Source: Caenorhabditis remanei (taxonomy: Eukaryota; Nematoda; Chromadorea; Rhabditida; Rhabditidae). Taken from it: 64,000 bases of DNA. The stretch is taken from positions 1-64,000 of the forward strand of contig NW_026526153.1 in NCBI RefSeq assembly GCF_010183535.1, given 5' to 3'. Position numbers and translations under genes: made by a program. This document shows positions 24,401 through 35,640 of the stretch, piece by piece. Within the stretch, counting starts at the first letter, position 1; every line of letters begins with the position of its first letter. The notes beneath the pieces are model-generated. The model had not been told where the DNA came from, did no database searches, and worked only from the letters and a program-made list of their open reading frames with translations.

Positions 24401-25929
24401 TTAGTAGGAACGAACACGCTCTTTCATTTGCGCATAGCCACAAAGCTGTACTGTTTTAAGAATAGGAAAAAATTGACCAGAATCAAGAATTTTCGGCTGA
24501 AAATGAGGTTTTCTGTCGTTTTTGACTCTCATTGAGTTGTCTGAGTCATAGAAGAATAACAGTTATAATTAGGATCAGTACATGTTTTGATAGAAACAAA
24601 CACGTTCTTTCATTTGCGCATAGCCACAAAGCTGCACTGTTTTAAGAATAGGAAAAAATTGACCAGAATCAAGAATTTTCGGCTGAAAATGAGGTTTTCT
24701 GTCGTTTTTGACTCTCATTGAGTTGTCTGAATCATAGAATAACAGTTATAATCAGGATTAGTACATGTTTTAGTAGGAACGAACACGCTCTTTCATTTCC
24801 ACATAGCCACGAAGCTGTACTGTTTTAAGAATAGGAAAAAATTGACCAGAATCACCAATTTTCGGCTGAAAATGAGGTTTTCTGTCGTTTTTGACTCTCA
24901 TTGAGTTGTCTGAGTCATAGAATAACAGTTATAATCAGGATTAGTACATGTTTTTGTGGAAACGAACACGCTCTTTCATTTGCGCATAGCCACAAAGCTG
25001 CACTGTTTTAAGAATAGGAAAAAATTGACCAGAATCACCAATTTTCGGCTGAAAATGAGGTTTTCTGTCGTTTTTGACTCTCATTGAGTTGTCTGAGTCA
25101 TAGAATAACAGTTATAATCAGGATTAGTACATGTTTTAGTAGGAACGAACACGCTCTTTCATTTGCGCATAGCCACAAAGCTGTACTGTTTTAAGAATAG
25201 GAAAAAATTGACCAGAATCACCAATTTTCGGCTGAAAATGAGGTTTTCTGTCGTTTTTGACTCTCATTGAGTTGTCTGAGTCATAGAATAACAGTTATAA
25301 TCAGGATTAGTACATGTTTTTGTGGAAACGAACACGCTCTTTCATTTCCACATAGCCACAAAGCTGCACTGTTTTAAGAATAGGAAAAAATTGACCAGAA
25401 TCACCAATTTTCGGCTGAAAATGAGGTTTTCTGTCGTTTTTGACTCTCATTGAGTTGTCTGAGTCATAGAATAACAGTTATAATCAGGATTAGTACATGT
25501 TTTAGTAGGAACGAACACGCTCTTTCATTTGCGCATAGCCACAAAGCTGTACTGTTTTAAGAATAGGAAAAAATTGACCAGAATCACCAATTTTCGGCTG
25601 AAAATGAGGTTTTCTGTCGTTTTTGACTCTCATTGAGTTGTCTGAGTCATAGAATAACAGTTATAATCAGGATTAGTACATGTTTTAGTAGGAACGAACA
25701 CGCTCTTTCATTTGCGCATAGCCACAAAGCTGTACTGTTTTAAGAATAGGAAAAAATTGACCAGAATCACCAATTTTCGGCTGAAAATGAGGTTTTCTGT
25801 CGTTTTTGACTCTCATTGAGTTGTCTGAGTCATAGAATAACAGTTATAATCAGGATTAGTACATGTTTTAGTAGGAACGAACACGCTCTTTCATTTGCAC
25901 ATAGCCACAAAGCTGTACTGTTTTAAGAA
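21474..25929 (-). repeat. 183-bp satellite array A, right copy, first block (about 24 units)
   Basis: Reverse-complement orientation of the satellite at 5271-8653, same 183-bp period (CACGCTCTTTCATTT at 21477, 21660 and onward). Units are more varied than on the left: some have a 3-bp insertion (ATAGAAGAATAAC, 186 bp), some TTTCCACATAG instead of TTTGCACATAG, and two have ATCAAGAATTTTC instead of ATCACCAATTTTC. The array is interrupted at 25929/25930 by a Helitron and resumes at 28018 in the same phase. Confidence 0.97.
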
Positions 25930-26238
25930 TCTTTACTATTAACAAACACCAGATTCTGTATGTTTGTCCGTATGTCGCCGATCCTACCGCCCTTCCTACT
26001 GAACCGATTTTCTTCAAATTTGGACCAAAAGATCAGAAATTTTCTCTTAATGATGCCCGTCTTTTTCTTTTTTCAAAATTCTCAAAATTACGCCTTCTGA
26101 GCCAAAAACACTGATAAAGCATAGGGGAATGAAAAACGGAAAAATTGGCGTGAAACTGTCGGCCAAAGCGTCATCATTTCTTTCCTTTCTTCAACTTGAG
26201 TTTTCCGTGGCCGCGTGTCGTGGGTTGACGGGTCGGCG

Positions 26239-26305
26239 CGTCCGATCTGGCAAGTTAAGCGTCGTTGACTACAGTTAGTTTTAAGTTCGATCCCGGGTGA
26301 AGAGA
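26239..26305 (+). other. tRNA-like segment in the Helitron
   Basis: TGGCAAGTTAAG resembles an A box and AGTTCGATCCCG about 40 bp on resembles a B box. The acceptor arms do not pair, so this is not a functional tRNA. It may be a tRNA pseudogene or a remnant of a tRNA-derived SINE. A diverged second copy of its first half lies near 27678. Confidence 0.25.
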
Positions 26306-26689
26306 AAAGTTTTTTGAATTTTTGTTGATAGGTTCGGAAAAGTAGAAGTTTCCGAACATGTCGTTTGTTTCCAGTGAGATCTACGTCACGAACAAAAGCG
26401 GACCGTTTCTTAAAAAAGGGAGAACGACAAACATTTTTTGTTATCATCGGATTGAAAACGTTTCGTTTTCTTCCATATTGATAGGTATCACAAATAAATA
26501 CGGGCAGTTTTCAAGACACAGGTGATGGATCCATATGGGTCCACATTAAAAAAGTATTGATAGCCATTTTGGGCAACATTTCCCTTCTTCTCATCACTGT
26601 TTTCGCTCCTCCCATTTTTAAAATATAATGACGAGTGGAAGCCGCGTGAAGTCCTGATATGGGCCACGTAAAATCCGTTTTTTCCAACC

Positions 26690-27279
26690 GCTGATAACTA
26701 TCATTTTCTCTCCAACTACTAACTGTTCCCGCCGACAATTCACTGGATGCTCATGGTAGTGCTTCTCCTGTTCCCCGTGATAACACCTCCACTTTGGACG
26801 CTGTTCCTCGGCTTCGTGATAGTCTGACTTTCGGGTTGAATGGTCTAAGTCTGATGAGTACAGAAGAAGAAATAGATGAAGGTCTGTTCCATCGATCAGA
26901 ATCAAATGGGAGAGTGGAGCTCGGAGGAATTGATGGGCTAGAGGACACGCCACAGAGATCGGGAAAGAAAAACGGCAAGAAGAAAACGTCCGGTGAAGCT
27001 ATCCGGACTTGATATTGTCAGGATTCCATAGCAAATGTTGTTGACCTGACGGCAGAAAGAGACGAGATGAATATAAGTACGGATATCGGCTCGGATTCAG
27101 ATGTGAGCGTAAAATTTAACGGAATTGACGGGATCGAGGGCTCTCAGCTGATGACACAGGAGCCGGTGAAAAAATATGGTGAAAAATATCGACAAAAAGG
27201 AGGCGTCGGGCACTGCTTTCCGGCACCCAAGATTGTCCGGATCTTTACTATCTCTGAGATTGAAAATTATGGTAAATGA
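26690..27279 (+). CDS. Open frames inside the Helitron, possibly a captured gene fragment
   Basis: An open frame from about 26690 to 27012 and another from 27067 to 27279 are hydrophilic and share a theme (GGIDGLEDTPQRSGKK in the first, NGIDGIEGS and KKYGEKYRQK in the second). A third basic frame lies at 27413-27637. None matches a family I know. Helitrons often carry captured host exons, which would explain coding-like sequence in a non-autonomous copy. Confidence 0.25.
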
Positions 27280-28017
27280 TACATCAGCCCGACGATTTCT
27301 ACAGTCTGACACGGAGCAGTCGACAGTCGAACTATAACAGAACCAACACCAAACGAATGGAAATCAGCAGGAAAAATGAGTCCGAAGAACAAATGAAATC
27401 TGGACGGACTTCATGATTTCCCAGGCTGCTTTCAGAAGACGCCGAAAATCTGACGGCGGGAAGAACAAGAGCCAACACCATCAGAGCATCTGTAACTCAA
27501 GTGAAAGAGGTCGAGTTCGGAAGTCGACACGTCAACGAGCTGTTTCTCCAGTAGGTGCTACAGATGCACAACCAGATCCTCACAACATGGGAAGGATGGA
27601 TCAAGTTAATCCATACTGCGAAAAGCTATATTTCTAAGTTTCACTTTCAAATGGTGAAGGGTGTGTGTTTAGGAATCCGATCTGGCAAGTTAGGCAACGT
27701 TGACTGTAATCAGTAGGATGTGTCCCATATGGAGACGTGGAAGATTTTTTCTTATCGCTAGATTTAGAAAAATAGAGGATTAAGGGAACGAAATTGTATC
27801 AGAAAAGTAGAGATATCCCAATTGTGTTTCTCCGGAACGGTCTGCTTATAGATGGAAAACTACTAACAAGTTAAGAAAAATATTACGATTCATAAGTTGA
27901 GAATTCTGAGACCTCGATAGTCTCAATCGTTTGGGAAGCGCCGCAGGCGCTGTAACATGTAGAAGGGTGGTGTAGAAAAGGAGGTTTAGTCGCCGTTAGG
28001 CGACGTGAACCGACTGG

Positions 28018-28900
28018 TAGGAAAAAATTGACCAGAATCACCAATTTTCGGCTGAAAATGAGGTTTTCTGTCGTTTTTGACTCTCATTGAGTTGTCTGAG
28101 TCATAGAATAACAGATATAATCAGGATTAGTACATGTTTTGATAGAAACAAACACGCTCTTTCATTTGCACATAGCCACAAAGCTGTACTGTTTTAAGAA
28201 TAGGAAAAAATTGACCAGAATCACCAATTTTCGGCTGAAAATGAGGTTTTCTGTCGTTTTTGACTCTCATTGAGTTGTCTGAGTCATAGAATAACAGTTA
28301 TAATCAGGATTAAAACATGTTTTTGTAGAAACGAACACGCTCTTTCATTTCCACATAGCCACAAAGCTGCACTGTTTTGAGAATAGGAAAAAATTGACCA
28401 GAATCACCAATTTTCGGCTGAAAATGAGGTTTTCTGTCGTTTTTGACTCTCATTGAGTTGTCTGAGTCATAGAATAACAGTTATAATCAGGATTAGTACA
28501 TGTTTTTGTAGAAACGAACACGCTCTTTCATTTCCACATAGCCACAAAGCTGCACTGTTTTGAGAATAGGAAAAAATTGACCAGAATCACCAATTTTCGG
28601 CTGAAAATGAGGTTTTCTGTCGTTTTTGACTCTCATTGAGTTGTCTGAGTCATAGAATAACAGTTATAATCAGGATTAGTACATGTTTTTGTAGAAACGA
28701 ACACGCTCTTTCATTTGCGCATAGCCACAAAGCTGCACTGTTTTAAGAATAGGAAAAAATTGACCAGAATCACCAATTTTCGGCTGAAAATGAGGTTTTC
28801 TGTCGTTTTTGACTCTCATTGAGTTGTCTGAGTCATAGAATAACAGTTATAATCAGGATTAAAACATGTTTTTGTAGGAACGAACACGCTCTTTCATTTG
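28018..28900 (-). repeat. 183-bp satellite array A, right copy, second block (about 5 units)
   Basis: This is the continuation of 21474-25929 after the Helitron, in register. Units here often carry TTTTTGTAGAAACGAAC and TTTTGAGAATAGG variants not common in the first block. The array ends at 28900 in CTCTTTCATTTG. Confidence 0.97.
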
Positions 28901-28904
28901 TTGT

Positions 28905-30610
28905 TTTCGAAAGAAAAAATTTTTCAAGTTTCAGAAAATCGTATTCTCAGTAAGAAAGATGTAAAATAATTTAAATCTCCTCTCAATCATGGGTTTTAGC
29001 ATTGGATCATTAGATAATAGTGTGGTATCAAAAGACACTAAAAATGTTCTGAACAGCACCATAAACAACTTTATAGAAATGAAAGATGAACATAATTGAC
29101 AAGACATGCAACATCTCATCCGGGGTTTTTGTTAAACATTTTACGCGCATTTTCAATCACTAATATTCTGAAAGCCACGGTTACCGATTGTTTTTTTCCT
29201 CAGCATTCTCATACGATATAATCACTGAAAAACGGAAAGAAAAAAGTAGCAGTAACCCATTTTTAGATGTTTAATATTCGAGTTCTCAAATTTGGCCTTG
29301 TGGAGAACAACTGTGGCTGGGGTGCGAACGACCGGGAGTTCATCGCCCGCCCTCCAACGAGGGCCCTACCTTAAACGGAAGTTTGAGATGGCCGTGGCGG
29401 CTTCAATTTTTTGTTGAATTCGAAATGTTTTGATTATTTAATGGAAGGTTTTTTGATTAAAACTTCGTTCTAATTTTTGTTGTTTTTATTCCTTAATAGC
29501 GATTGGCAAAAAAACCATGGCAAATTATTGGATTGGAAACATTTTGTTTTGAATTGTTGCGCAAACTACGCTTTTTTGTTTGAAATGATTCCTTGGGTTA
29601 TGTTGAATTCGACTCAAAACAAAATTGGGAATCTTTAGTGATTATAGCGTATACATGAAGGTAGTAAAAATTTTGGAAAAAAGTCTCGTAACTTAGTGGA
29701 TCTATATTCGTATGTGAATATTCGAATCAATAGTCAAAAAAAACTTGAAGGAGCACAGCTTCAAACACAGCTTCTCGTTGTTTTTCAAAAATTGGCATTT
29801 TCTGTACAATTTCAGGATTCCCGCATTTCCTCGATTATCTCTTTCCGTATAAGTAGTAAAATATTAACAGATGTAGAAATAATAAAATGTTGTTACCGAT
29901 CAAAAAAAAATCTTGTGAAAATAAAAAAGTAATATAAAAATGAAAAAAATTTATGATGATTCGAAGTGAACAATGTTTTCGGAGAAACAGTGATCCTAAA
30001 TTTTTCAGCGATTTCAGTCAGAGGGCTGCTATGCTTTGAATTTTTTGAGTTACGTTTAATATAGTGTTGTACCAAATAAACATTTTTAATCATAGGTACG
30101 AGAACAGTATTGACTGTTCGTTTATTGAAACTCACAATGGACTTCACATCATTGTTTCATATTCATCATTGACAGCGAATTGATAAAAACGACAGAGTGG
30201 CGCATAATGGCCCAGTAGTAAATTTGAGAACTCGAATGTTAACCTTCTGAAAATGGGGTACTGCTACTTTTTTCTTTTTTTCGTTTTTCAGTGATTATAT
30301 CGTATGAGAATGCTGATACAGAGGAAAAATGCAACCGGTAACCGTGGTTTTTCAGAAAATTAGTGATTGAAAATGTGCATAAAGTGTTTAACAAAAACCT
30401 CTGGTGAGATGTTGCATGTCTTGTCAATTATGTTCATCTTTCATTTCCATAAAGTCGTTTATGGTGCTGTTCAGAACATTTTTAGTGTCTTTTGATACCA
30501 CACTATTATCTAATGATCCAATGCTACAGCCTACGGTCGGATTTGAGAGGAGTTTCAACATATTTTACATCTTTCTAACTGAGAATACGATTTGTCAAGT
30601 TTAGCCATGA
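28905..30610. mobile_element. Foldback-type element with about 330-bp inverted arms
   Basis: 28930-29265 and 30240-30605 are inverted copies (for example GAGATGTTGCATGTCTTGTC and its reverse complement, and the start of both arms at CGTATTCTCAGT). The loop of about 1 kb (29265-30240) is AT-rich with no credible gene. Within it, around 29311-29385, a GC-rich island contains GTTCGCACCCC on the minus strand, which resembles a tRNA B box. No transposase is present. Terminal duplications are not clear. Mirror-image short open frames in the arms are by-products of the palindrome. Confidence 0.6.
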
Positions 30611-30925
30611 TAGAAACATTTTTTCGAGTTCTTCATAGTTGTTTTGTTAGTTCACCTCTTTTGCTGAGGTTTTCCCTTTACATGGTTTTTGTTTCTCCCC
30701 TTTTAAAATAAGAATAAATATTCTTCATTCGAGTTAGAAATCAAAAAAGAAGGAGGTTTCGTATATTCAACAGGCAGATGGTGTGATGGATGAGATGGCT
30801 AGAGAGGATGGCTTTTTAAATTGGAAAATGACGTCTTACTTTTTTCAAAAAATATTCATCCTTCTGGTCGCTGTTTCGAGTCAAAAAATACGGAGGAGGC
30901 AGGTTTCGTTTTCGATTTCGATTGA
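30611..30925. other. Intervening AT-rich DNA
   Basis: I see nothing recognisable. It lies between the foldback element and the left outer end of Element 2. Satellite B, which borders the right end of Element 2, is absent here. Confidence 0.4.
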
Positions 30926-31169
30926 GGGCCCTCCCTGATTGATGAAGGGAAGAGTTCTTCTGTACTGAGCCTCTTCGCGGCGAAGAAGATCAACAGATGT
31001 TACACTTCTACAAACCCGGCGAATTCGTCACACCGGGAGTGAAACATCTGGCCAAGAAGTACAACGTCTCACGCAGGTCAGAGGTAGCGTCGAATACTCT
31101 CTGTGACCGGGCGGCTTTAGCATTGGTTTAGCAGACCATAGTAAAGTAACCAGAGACACCCAACCCGCT

Positions 31170-31392
31170 CAAAACAGCACCAAAACCTGCCTCAGTCCTC
31201 CGCACTCGGCCTCTGCAACTGTTACGGTAGATGCAGTAGCACGTCGAGAGAGGCGATCTAATCTCGGAGTTATGAATGTCTACCATTCAAAAAGGACAAA
31301 GTTAACCCGGCCAAAAACCAGAAAAACCGATCTAAGGATATGCACTTTTAACTGCAGGTCTGTCGCCACAGACAACAGAAGTAGTATGGTAG
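31170..31392 (+). pseudogene. 5' fragment of an RTE/CR1-type LINE endonuclease
   Basis: In one frame the sequence reads a basic linker and then DLRICTFNCRSVATD, closely resembling the start of the apurinic-endonuclease-like domain of nematode LINE ORF2 proteins (pattern L-R-I-x-T-x-N-C-R-S). It breaks off within about 20 residues. The mirror copy is at about 60118-60340 in the right arm, so the fragment was part of the element before or when the palindrome formed. Confidence 0.45.
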
Positions 31393-31560
31393 GTGAAATT
31401 TACCATGATGTCGTGAAATTTACCATGAGATTTTGTGAATGACGGCATTTGCGCTTGGCTTGAGACCGAAAGCTAGCCTGAGACCTGGCCAGAGTGAGAG
31501 CAAAACAGAGCCGAAAAATACGCTGAAGGTGCGCCAGATGATTGGACCTGTAGGGTCACA
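31380..31560 (+). repeat. Degenerate ~170-bp arm repeat, unit 1
   Basis: This stretch shows an order of phrases (TTACCATGAGAT, then GAGACCTGGCCAGAGTGAGAGC, then GAGCCGAAAAATACGC, then AAGGTGCGCCAG, then a CCTGTAGGGTCA-type phrase) that recurs in diverged form at about 46275-46450, 46470-46640 and 46640-46760. Mirror copies exist in the right arm. No coding potential. Confidence 0.5.
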
Positions 31561-31636
31561 TTTAATTGCCTAGTTCCCCTTTAATTGCCTAGTTCCTTTA
31601 ATTCCCCTTGATCTCAATTCCATATCTCACATGGAA

Positions 31637-32057
31637 TGTACTCGATTTCGAGTACTCAACCTGTTGATTATTGTTATTATTTTAATTTCTTAATTCCTTT
31701 TTCCTATTGTTTTATATTTATTCCTTTTATAATTCAAATGATTCAAATATCTCTTTTCCCACCTTATGACATGAGTCATTCTCTGTTTGTTGCCCTTTGT
31801 TTCTATTTCTGCATTGTAACATTACTGTTTTCTATCCCTCAACCCTCTAAACACGCCCCTATTTTCTTAGCTTGTTCCTCTCCGTTTTCTTCCCCACTCT
31901 TCACCTATCACCCAACGTATTCGTGTGACCCACGAATCGTTCCCCTTCAATTGTATTCAACTGTTAAAAGTCATCAATAAATTTCTTATTGAAAAAGCAG
32001 TCTATTCGAACCACTACACCACGAAAAGGACTAGATATTTCATCTGGCCCCAATTTA
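31637..32057 (+). repeat. 5' LTR of the BEL/Pao retrotransposon
   Basis: This 421-bp stretch starts TGTACTCGATTTCGAGTACTC and ends CCCCAATTTA. It differs from the 3' LTR (43908-44328, same length) at only two positions that I can find (near 31770 and near 32000). AATAAA at about 31976 is a likely polyadenylation signal. The flanking TGGAA (31632-31636 and 44329-44333) fits a 5-bp target duplication, although GGAA also precedes the 3' LTR, so the boundary is uncertain by a few bases. TGGTGCATCGACG immediately downstream is the likely primer-binding site. Confidence 0.85.
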
Positions 32058-32174
32058 TGGTGCATCGACGATCGGACATCCCGCGTGGCCAATAAGTAAG
32101 TTTATCTCGATCTGGACAGTTGACTAACACTCACACTCACGCTTCGCTTGTCTCACTGCACATTCTAATCCATC

Positions 32175-33326
32175 ATGAGTCTCGCATATCGACAAGGAAG
32201 AGTCAAAATGGCCATTAAGGCACTCAAAGAAGTCCGCGATATTGCAAACGCGAATATCGACAGATGGAGGGACATGGAAGAAGAAGATCTGATGTCAAAT
32301 CAAAAGGACATTATCGGAGCTCAATCTCTCATGGAATCCAAGCTGTCTACACTCGACATCGCAATGGACAAGTTTTTATTGGAAGCTGACAAAATCGATG
32401 ACAGCGACCCAATAGCCCAGGGAAAAATTGATGAATCCTCTACGAAGGTCATCGAGGCCGTCGACGAAGCGAACAAGGTACTGGACCAGGTCCTAGTACA
32501 AGTTAAGCGTATCGCCGCAGCCAACCAAAAAAGGACCACGCCAGAAACACCATCACTTTCCCATCAACAACAACAACCAGTCATCATCCATTCGGAGAGT
32601 CGACTGGACTATAAGCCACCTCGTTTCAAAGGAAACAAGTGGGAGTTCGAGAACTTCTGGACGCTCTACTCGGCTACAGTGGAAAATTCCGGGAAGAGCA
32701 ACACATTGAAGTTCAACTGTCTCCTGAATTGTCTGGAAGGAGAACCGAAAGAATAGATCTCACGTTTCAAAATAAACGATGAGAACTACCCTCAAGCGGT
32801 GGAACTGCTCAAAAAAAAGTACAACGACAAGGAGCAGATCATCTCGGATTTGACCAATCAAATCCAGAAAGAAGCCGCACCTTCTACGTCCATCACAGAC
32901 CAAAGGAAGCTGTTTGAAAAATTATTCATAATGACAGCTCAACTCAAGGACTATCAAGAAAACATCGAGACGAGGATGTTCAAAGACCAAATCGTCCAGA
33001 AGTTTTCGAAGTCAATCCAATCAGAACTCTACAAAAAGAAGATCGACATGGACAGTACCGAATGGACAGTCGACCAAATCATGAAAGATTTGGAAACAAT
33101 CATTTCCAGAGAGGAAGAGCTCAACAAACTCATGAAACGCTCGGACTCCGAACACCAGAACAAGCCGAAGACCCAATCGTTCAAAAAGGACTCGAAGAAG
33201 GATGAATCTGATTCCAGGAAAAACGAGTTCCAAAAAATGCACATTCTGCAAACAAGAAGGACATTGGGGAAGCAATTGCAAAGTCCATTCTTCACCAAAA
33301 GAACGGATGGAAATTCTGAAAGCTGA
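32175..33326 (+). pseudogene. BEL Gag N-terminal part with an in-frame TAG
   Basis: The start MSLAYRQGRVK lies 118 bp after the LTR. There is a predicted coiled region, then the DUF1759-like core (PPRFKGNKWEFENFWTLY, about 32625). A TAG at 32754-32756 interrupts the frame, which then continues in the same register (ELLKKKYNDKEQI and onward) to 33326. Near 33180-33210 the coding signal moves to the frame that starts at 33202. Stop readthrough or programmed shifting is possible in principle, but I see no supporting structure, and decay or sequencing error is simpler. Confidence 0.85.
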
Positions 33327-35199
33327 AAATCGCTGTTTCCTATGTACTCGATATGGACATTCCATAGATGCTTGTCGCGCCAAAGCTTGTTCAAACTGTC
33401 AGAAAAATCATCATTTTTCAATCTGCAACAGTAAGAACGATGATTCAGCTTTACACAAAAAGCAATCAGAGCCAAAAGCCAAGACGCAATCATCTAATGG
33501 AAGTTACAAACCAAAAGTTCAAGCAGTGTTTGTTCAAACATTGCAAGACGATGGTAGCTTCCATGATTCATCTCGAGATGAAACAAAGGAAAATTGCATG
33601 CGCCCAGAGAAGAAGGAGAACGTTCAAAGCGTCATGCCGACCGCCTCTTCTGTCAACAAGGACGATCTTGAAACATTCATTCCAACAATTCAAGTGAAAG
33701 CTTTCAACCCGAAGAAAAATTGTTGGGAAACAATGTCGTTGATGCTGGACAGTGGAGCTAGCCAGACCTATGCTGACATGAAGATGTTCAAAGAATGGAA
33801 TCTCCCAGACAAAGGACAAAAGACTGTTTGGAACCGTGTGTTTGGATCCGCTCAGTCTACAGTCAACACGTACCAGAAAACTGCTGTCCGAATCCAACTC
33901 GGACAAGGAATCCTCGACATGGACATTTTCGTATCAGATCATCTGGTTGGAAGAATTCCAAAGAGCAAGTTATCGATGGAGGACATGAAATTCATTATTC
34001 AAAATGCATTGGTAATGAATCAAGATTCCTTGAAATCTTCGTGTCAACCACAGATAATTCTTGGATGTGACTACATGAGCCAGATTATGACCGGAGAATT
34101 CATCACACTTCCATCAGGAATCAGTGCTCTGGGAACCGCTTGTGGACTCACAACGATGGGACGTTCAGCCAGTAACATCAAGAATGAAGAACAACATCTT
34201 CTCATGGTCATCAAAGACTCGGATCCAGATCGTGTCATTGAAGACGAGCAAAAAATGGACATGCAGATGAAAACACCGTCAGAATTCACTGGTCCATTAA
34301 CCGAAGAACAGTCTCAAATGGAAAAGGAAACTCAAGAACATTTCGACAGGACTATCGAACTGAGAGAAGATGGCTATTATGCCAGACTTCCATTGAGAGA
34401 AGACCGCCCAATCCTACCGGACAACTTCGGAACTTCTATCAGCCGACTGCAACAAGTTCAATCTCATTCATCCAAGGAAGTGCTTCAACAAATGCACAAC
34501 GTCTTCCAAGAACAAGAAGAGAAAGGAATCATTGAAAGAGTCGAATTCTCAAGAGACAAGACAGGAACCATCCATTACAATCCCTGTCAACCTGTGATCA
34601 CCCCACATAAGACAACTACAAAATGCCGAGTTGTGGTGGATGGATCAAGTCATACAAGGAACAGTGTCTCCTTGAACGACATCATCAAGAAAGGTCCCTC
34701 CATTCTTCCTGAAATCACGGACATGTTGACTCGCTTCAGAGCTGGGAAGACACTCATCGTGGCAGATGTCGAAAAGGCCTTTCTCCAAGTTCGCTTACAC
34801 GAAGAGGACAGAGATCTAACTCGTGTGTTGTGGCTCAAAGACTTCACCAAACCAGCGACAATTGACAATGTGGTAGTATACCGTTTCACCCGTGTATTGT
34901 TCGGTTTGAACGTCTCTCCATTTCTTCTCGCCGCGACAATACGTCACCATCTGAGCAAATCACATGATCAAGAACTCGCAAATGAGATTATCCACAACCT
35001 CTATGTGGATAATTTGGTCATTACAACCGATGAAGATCCAAGTGTTGCCATTCAGAAGTATCACAAGATCAAGGACAGCTTCTCCGAGATGGGCATGAAC
35101 ATGAGAGAATTTCTTTCGAATTGTCAAAAATTCAACGAAATGCTCGACGAATCAGACCGTTGTTCTGAAGAGTTCATGAAAATCCTCGGAATCCCATGA
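33202..35199 (+). pseudogene. BEL nucleocapsid, protease and reverse transcriptase
   Basis: Three zinc knuckles come first (CTFCKQEGHWGSNC, CFLCTRYGHSIDAC, CSNCQKNHHFSIC; nt 33238-33426). The aspartic protease motif MLDSGASQTY is near 33740 (residue about 183). Reverse transcriptase shows VVVDGSS (34633), VADVEKAFLQV (34759, catalytic Asp about residue 522) and NLYVDNLVI (35000, about residue 600). The last box reads YVDN where most reverse transcriptases have Y-x-D-D. The frame ends at TGA 35197-35199 in the phrase LGIP-stop; similarity continues in the same frame afterwards, so this looks like a nonsense substitution within the RT/RNase H linker. Confidence 0.9.
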
Positions 35200-35640
35200 T
35201 CATCCAAAAATGATACAATCTTCGCAACATCTGAAATTGAAGAATGCAAGAAGAATTCAAGAAGAACGATTTCAAGTGCCCTGGCTTCCATCTATGATCC
35301 GATGGGGAACCTTGTTCCACTGCTTCTACCAGCCAAATTGTTTCAAAGAGATCACTTGTGGAATGAAACCTACAAGTGGGACACCAAAATCTCGGAACAA
35401 CACAACGAGCTATGGAAGCAAATCGCCAAGGACATTACTGGATTCAAGCAGGAGCTTGCCAAGAAACATTGTTCTCAAGTCTGGAAAAAACACAATAGTG
35501 ACATTCACGGATGCGAGCAAGGATGCCACAGCATGCTGCACCTATATGGTTAATGAGCTGGGCTCTCATTTGATTTTCGGAAATCGAAAATCAAACCATT
35601 AAAGGAATCCTGGACAATCCCAAAACTCGAGACCCAGGCG
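35200..35640 (+). pseudogene. BEL RT-RNase H linker, frameshifted
   Basis: The Pao-type connection region is readable (IYDPMGNLVPL at about 35293, in the same frame as RT). At about 35480 the similarity moves to another frame, which carries the RNase H start VTFTDASKDATACC (about 35497), and near 35580 it returns to the frame of the downstream long ORF. Two compensating small indels explain this. Confidence 0.75.

Larger units (their letters stand above)
25930..28017 (+). mobile_element. Non-autonomous Helitron inserted in the satellite
   Basis: The insertion starts with TCTTTACTATT (Helitron 5' ends start with TC) and ends with a 6-bp-stem hairpin GTCGCC-GTTA-GGCGAC at 27989-28004, nine bases, then CTGG (fits the CTRR 3' end). 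It lies exactly between the A and T of the satellite phrase AAGAATAGGAAAAA, with no target duplication, as expected of Helitrons. A second hairpin, AGCGCC-GCA-GGCGCT, is nearby at about 27937. There is no Rep/helicase, so it is non-autonomous. Two copies of a 'CCGATCTGGCAAGTTA' segment with tRNA-like spacing occur at about 26239 and 27678. Confidence 0.85.
30926..31629 (+). mobile_element. Element 2, left arm, outer segment
   Basis: This is the reverse complement of about 59870-60576, starting at GAGGGCCCTCCCTGATTG, with only a few differences. It is cut off from the rest of the arm (46056 onward) by the nested insertions. The junction is readable because the right arm has the uninterrupted phrase ATATCTCAGTTCG in reverse complement. 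Confidence 0.85.

Noticed and set aside
29311..29385. tRNA gene on the minus strand with GTTCGCACCCC
   Set aside because: GC-rich and tRNA-like in places, but the anticodon loop would be too long and the acceptor arms do not pair; at most a tRNA-derived remnant.
32754..32756. Programmed stop-codon readthrough in BEL Gag
   Set aside because: No recognisable readthrough context or downstream stem was seen, and the copy has several other lesions, so simple decay is more likely.
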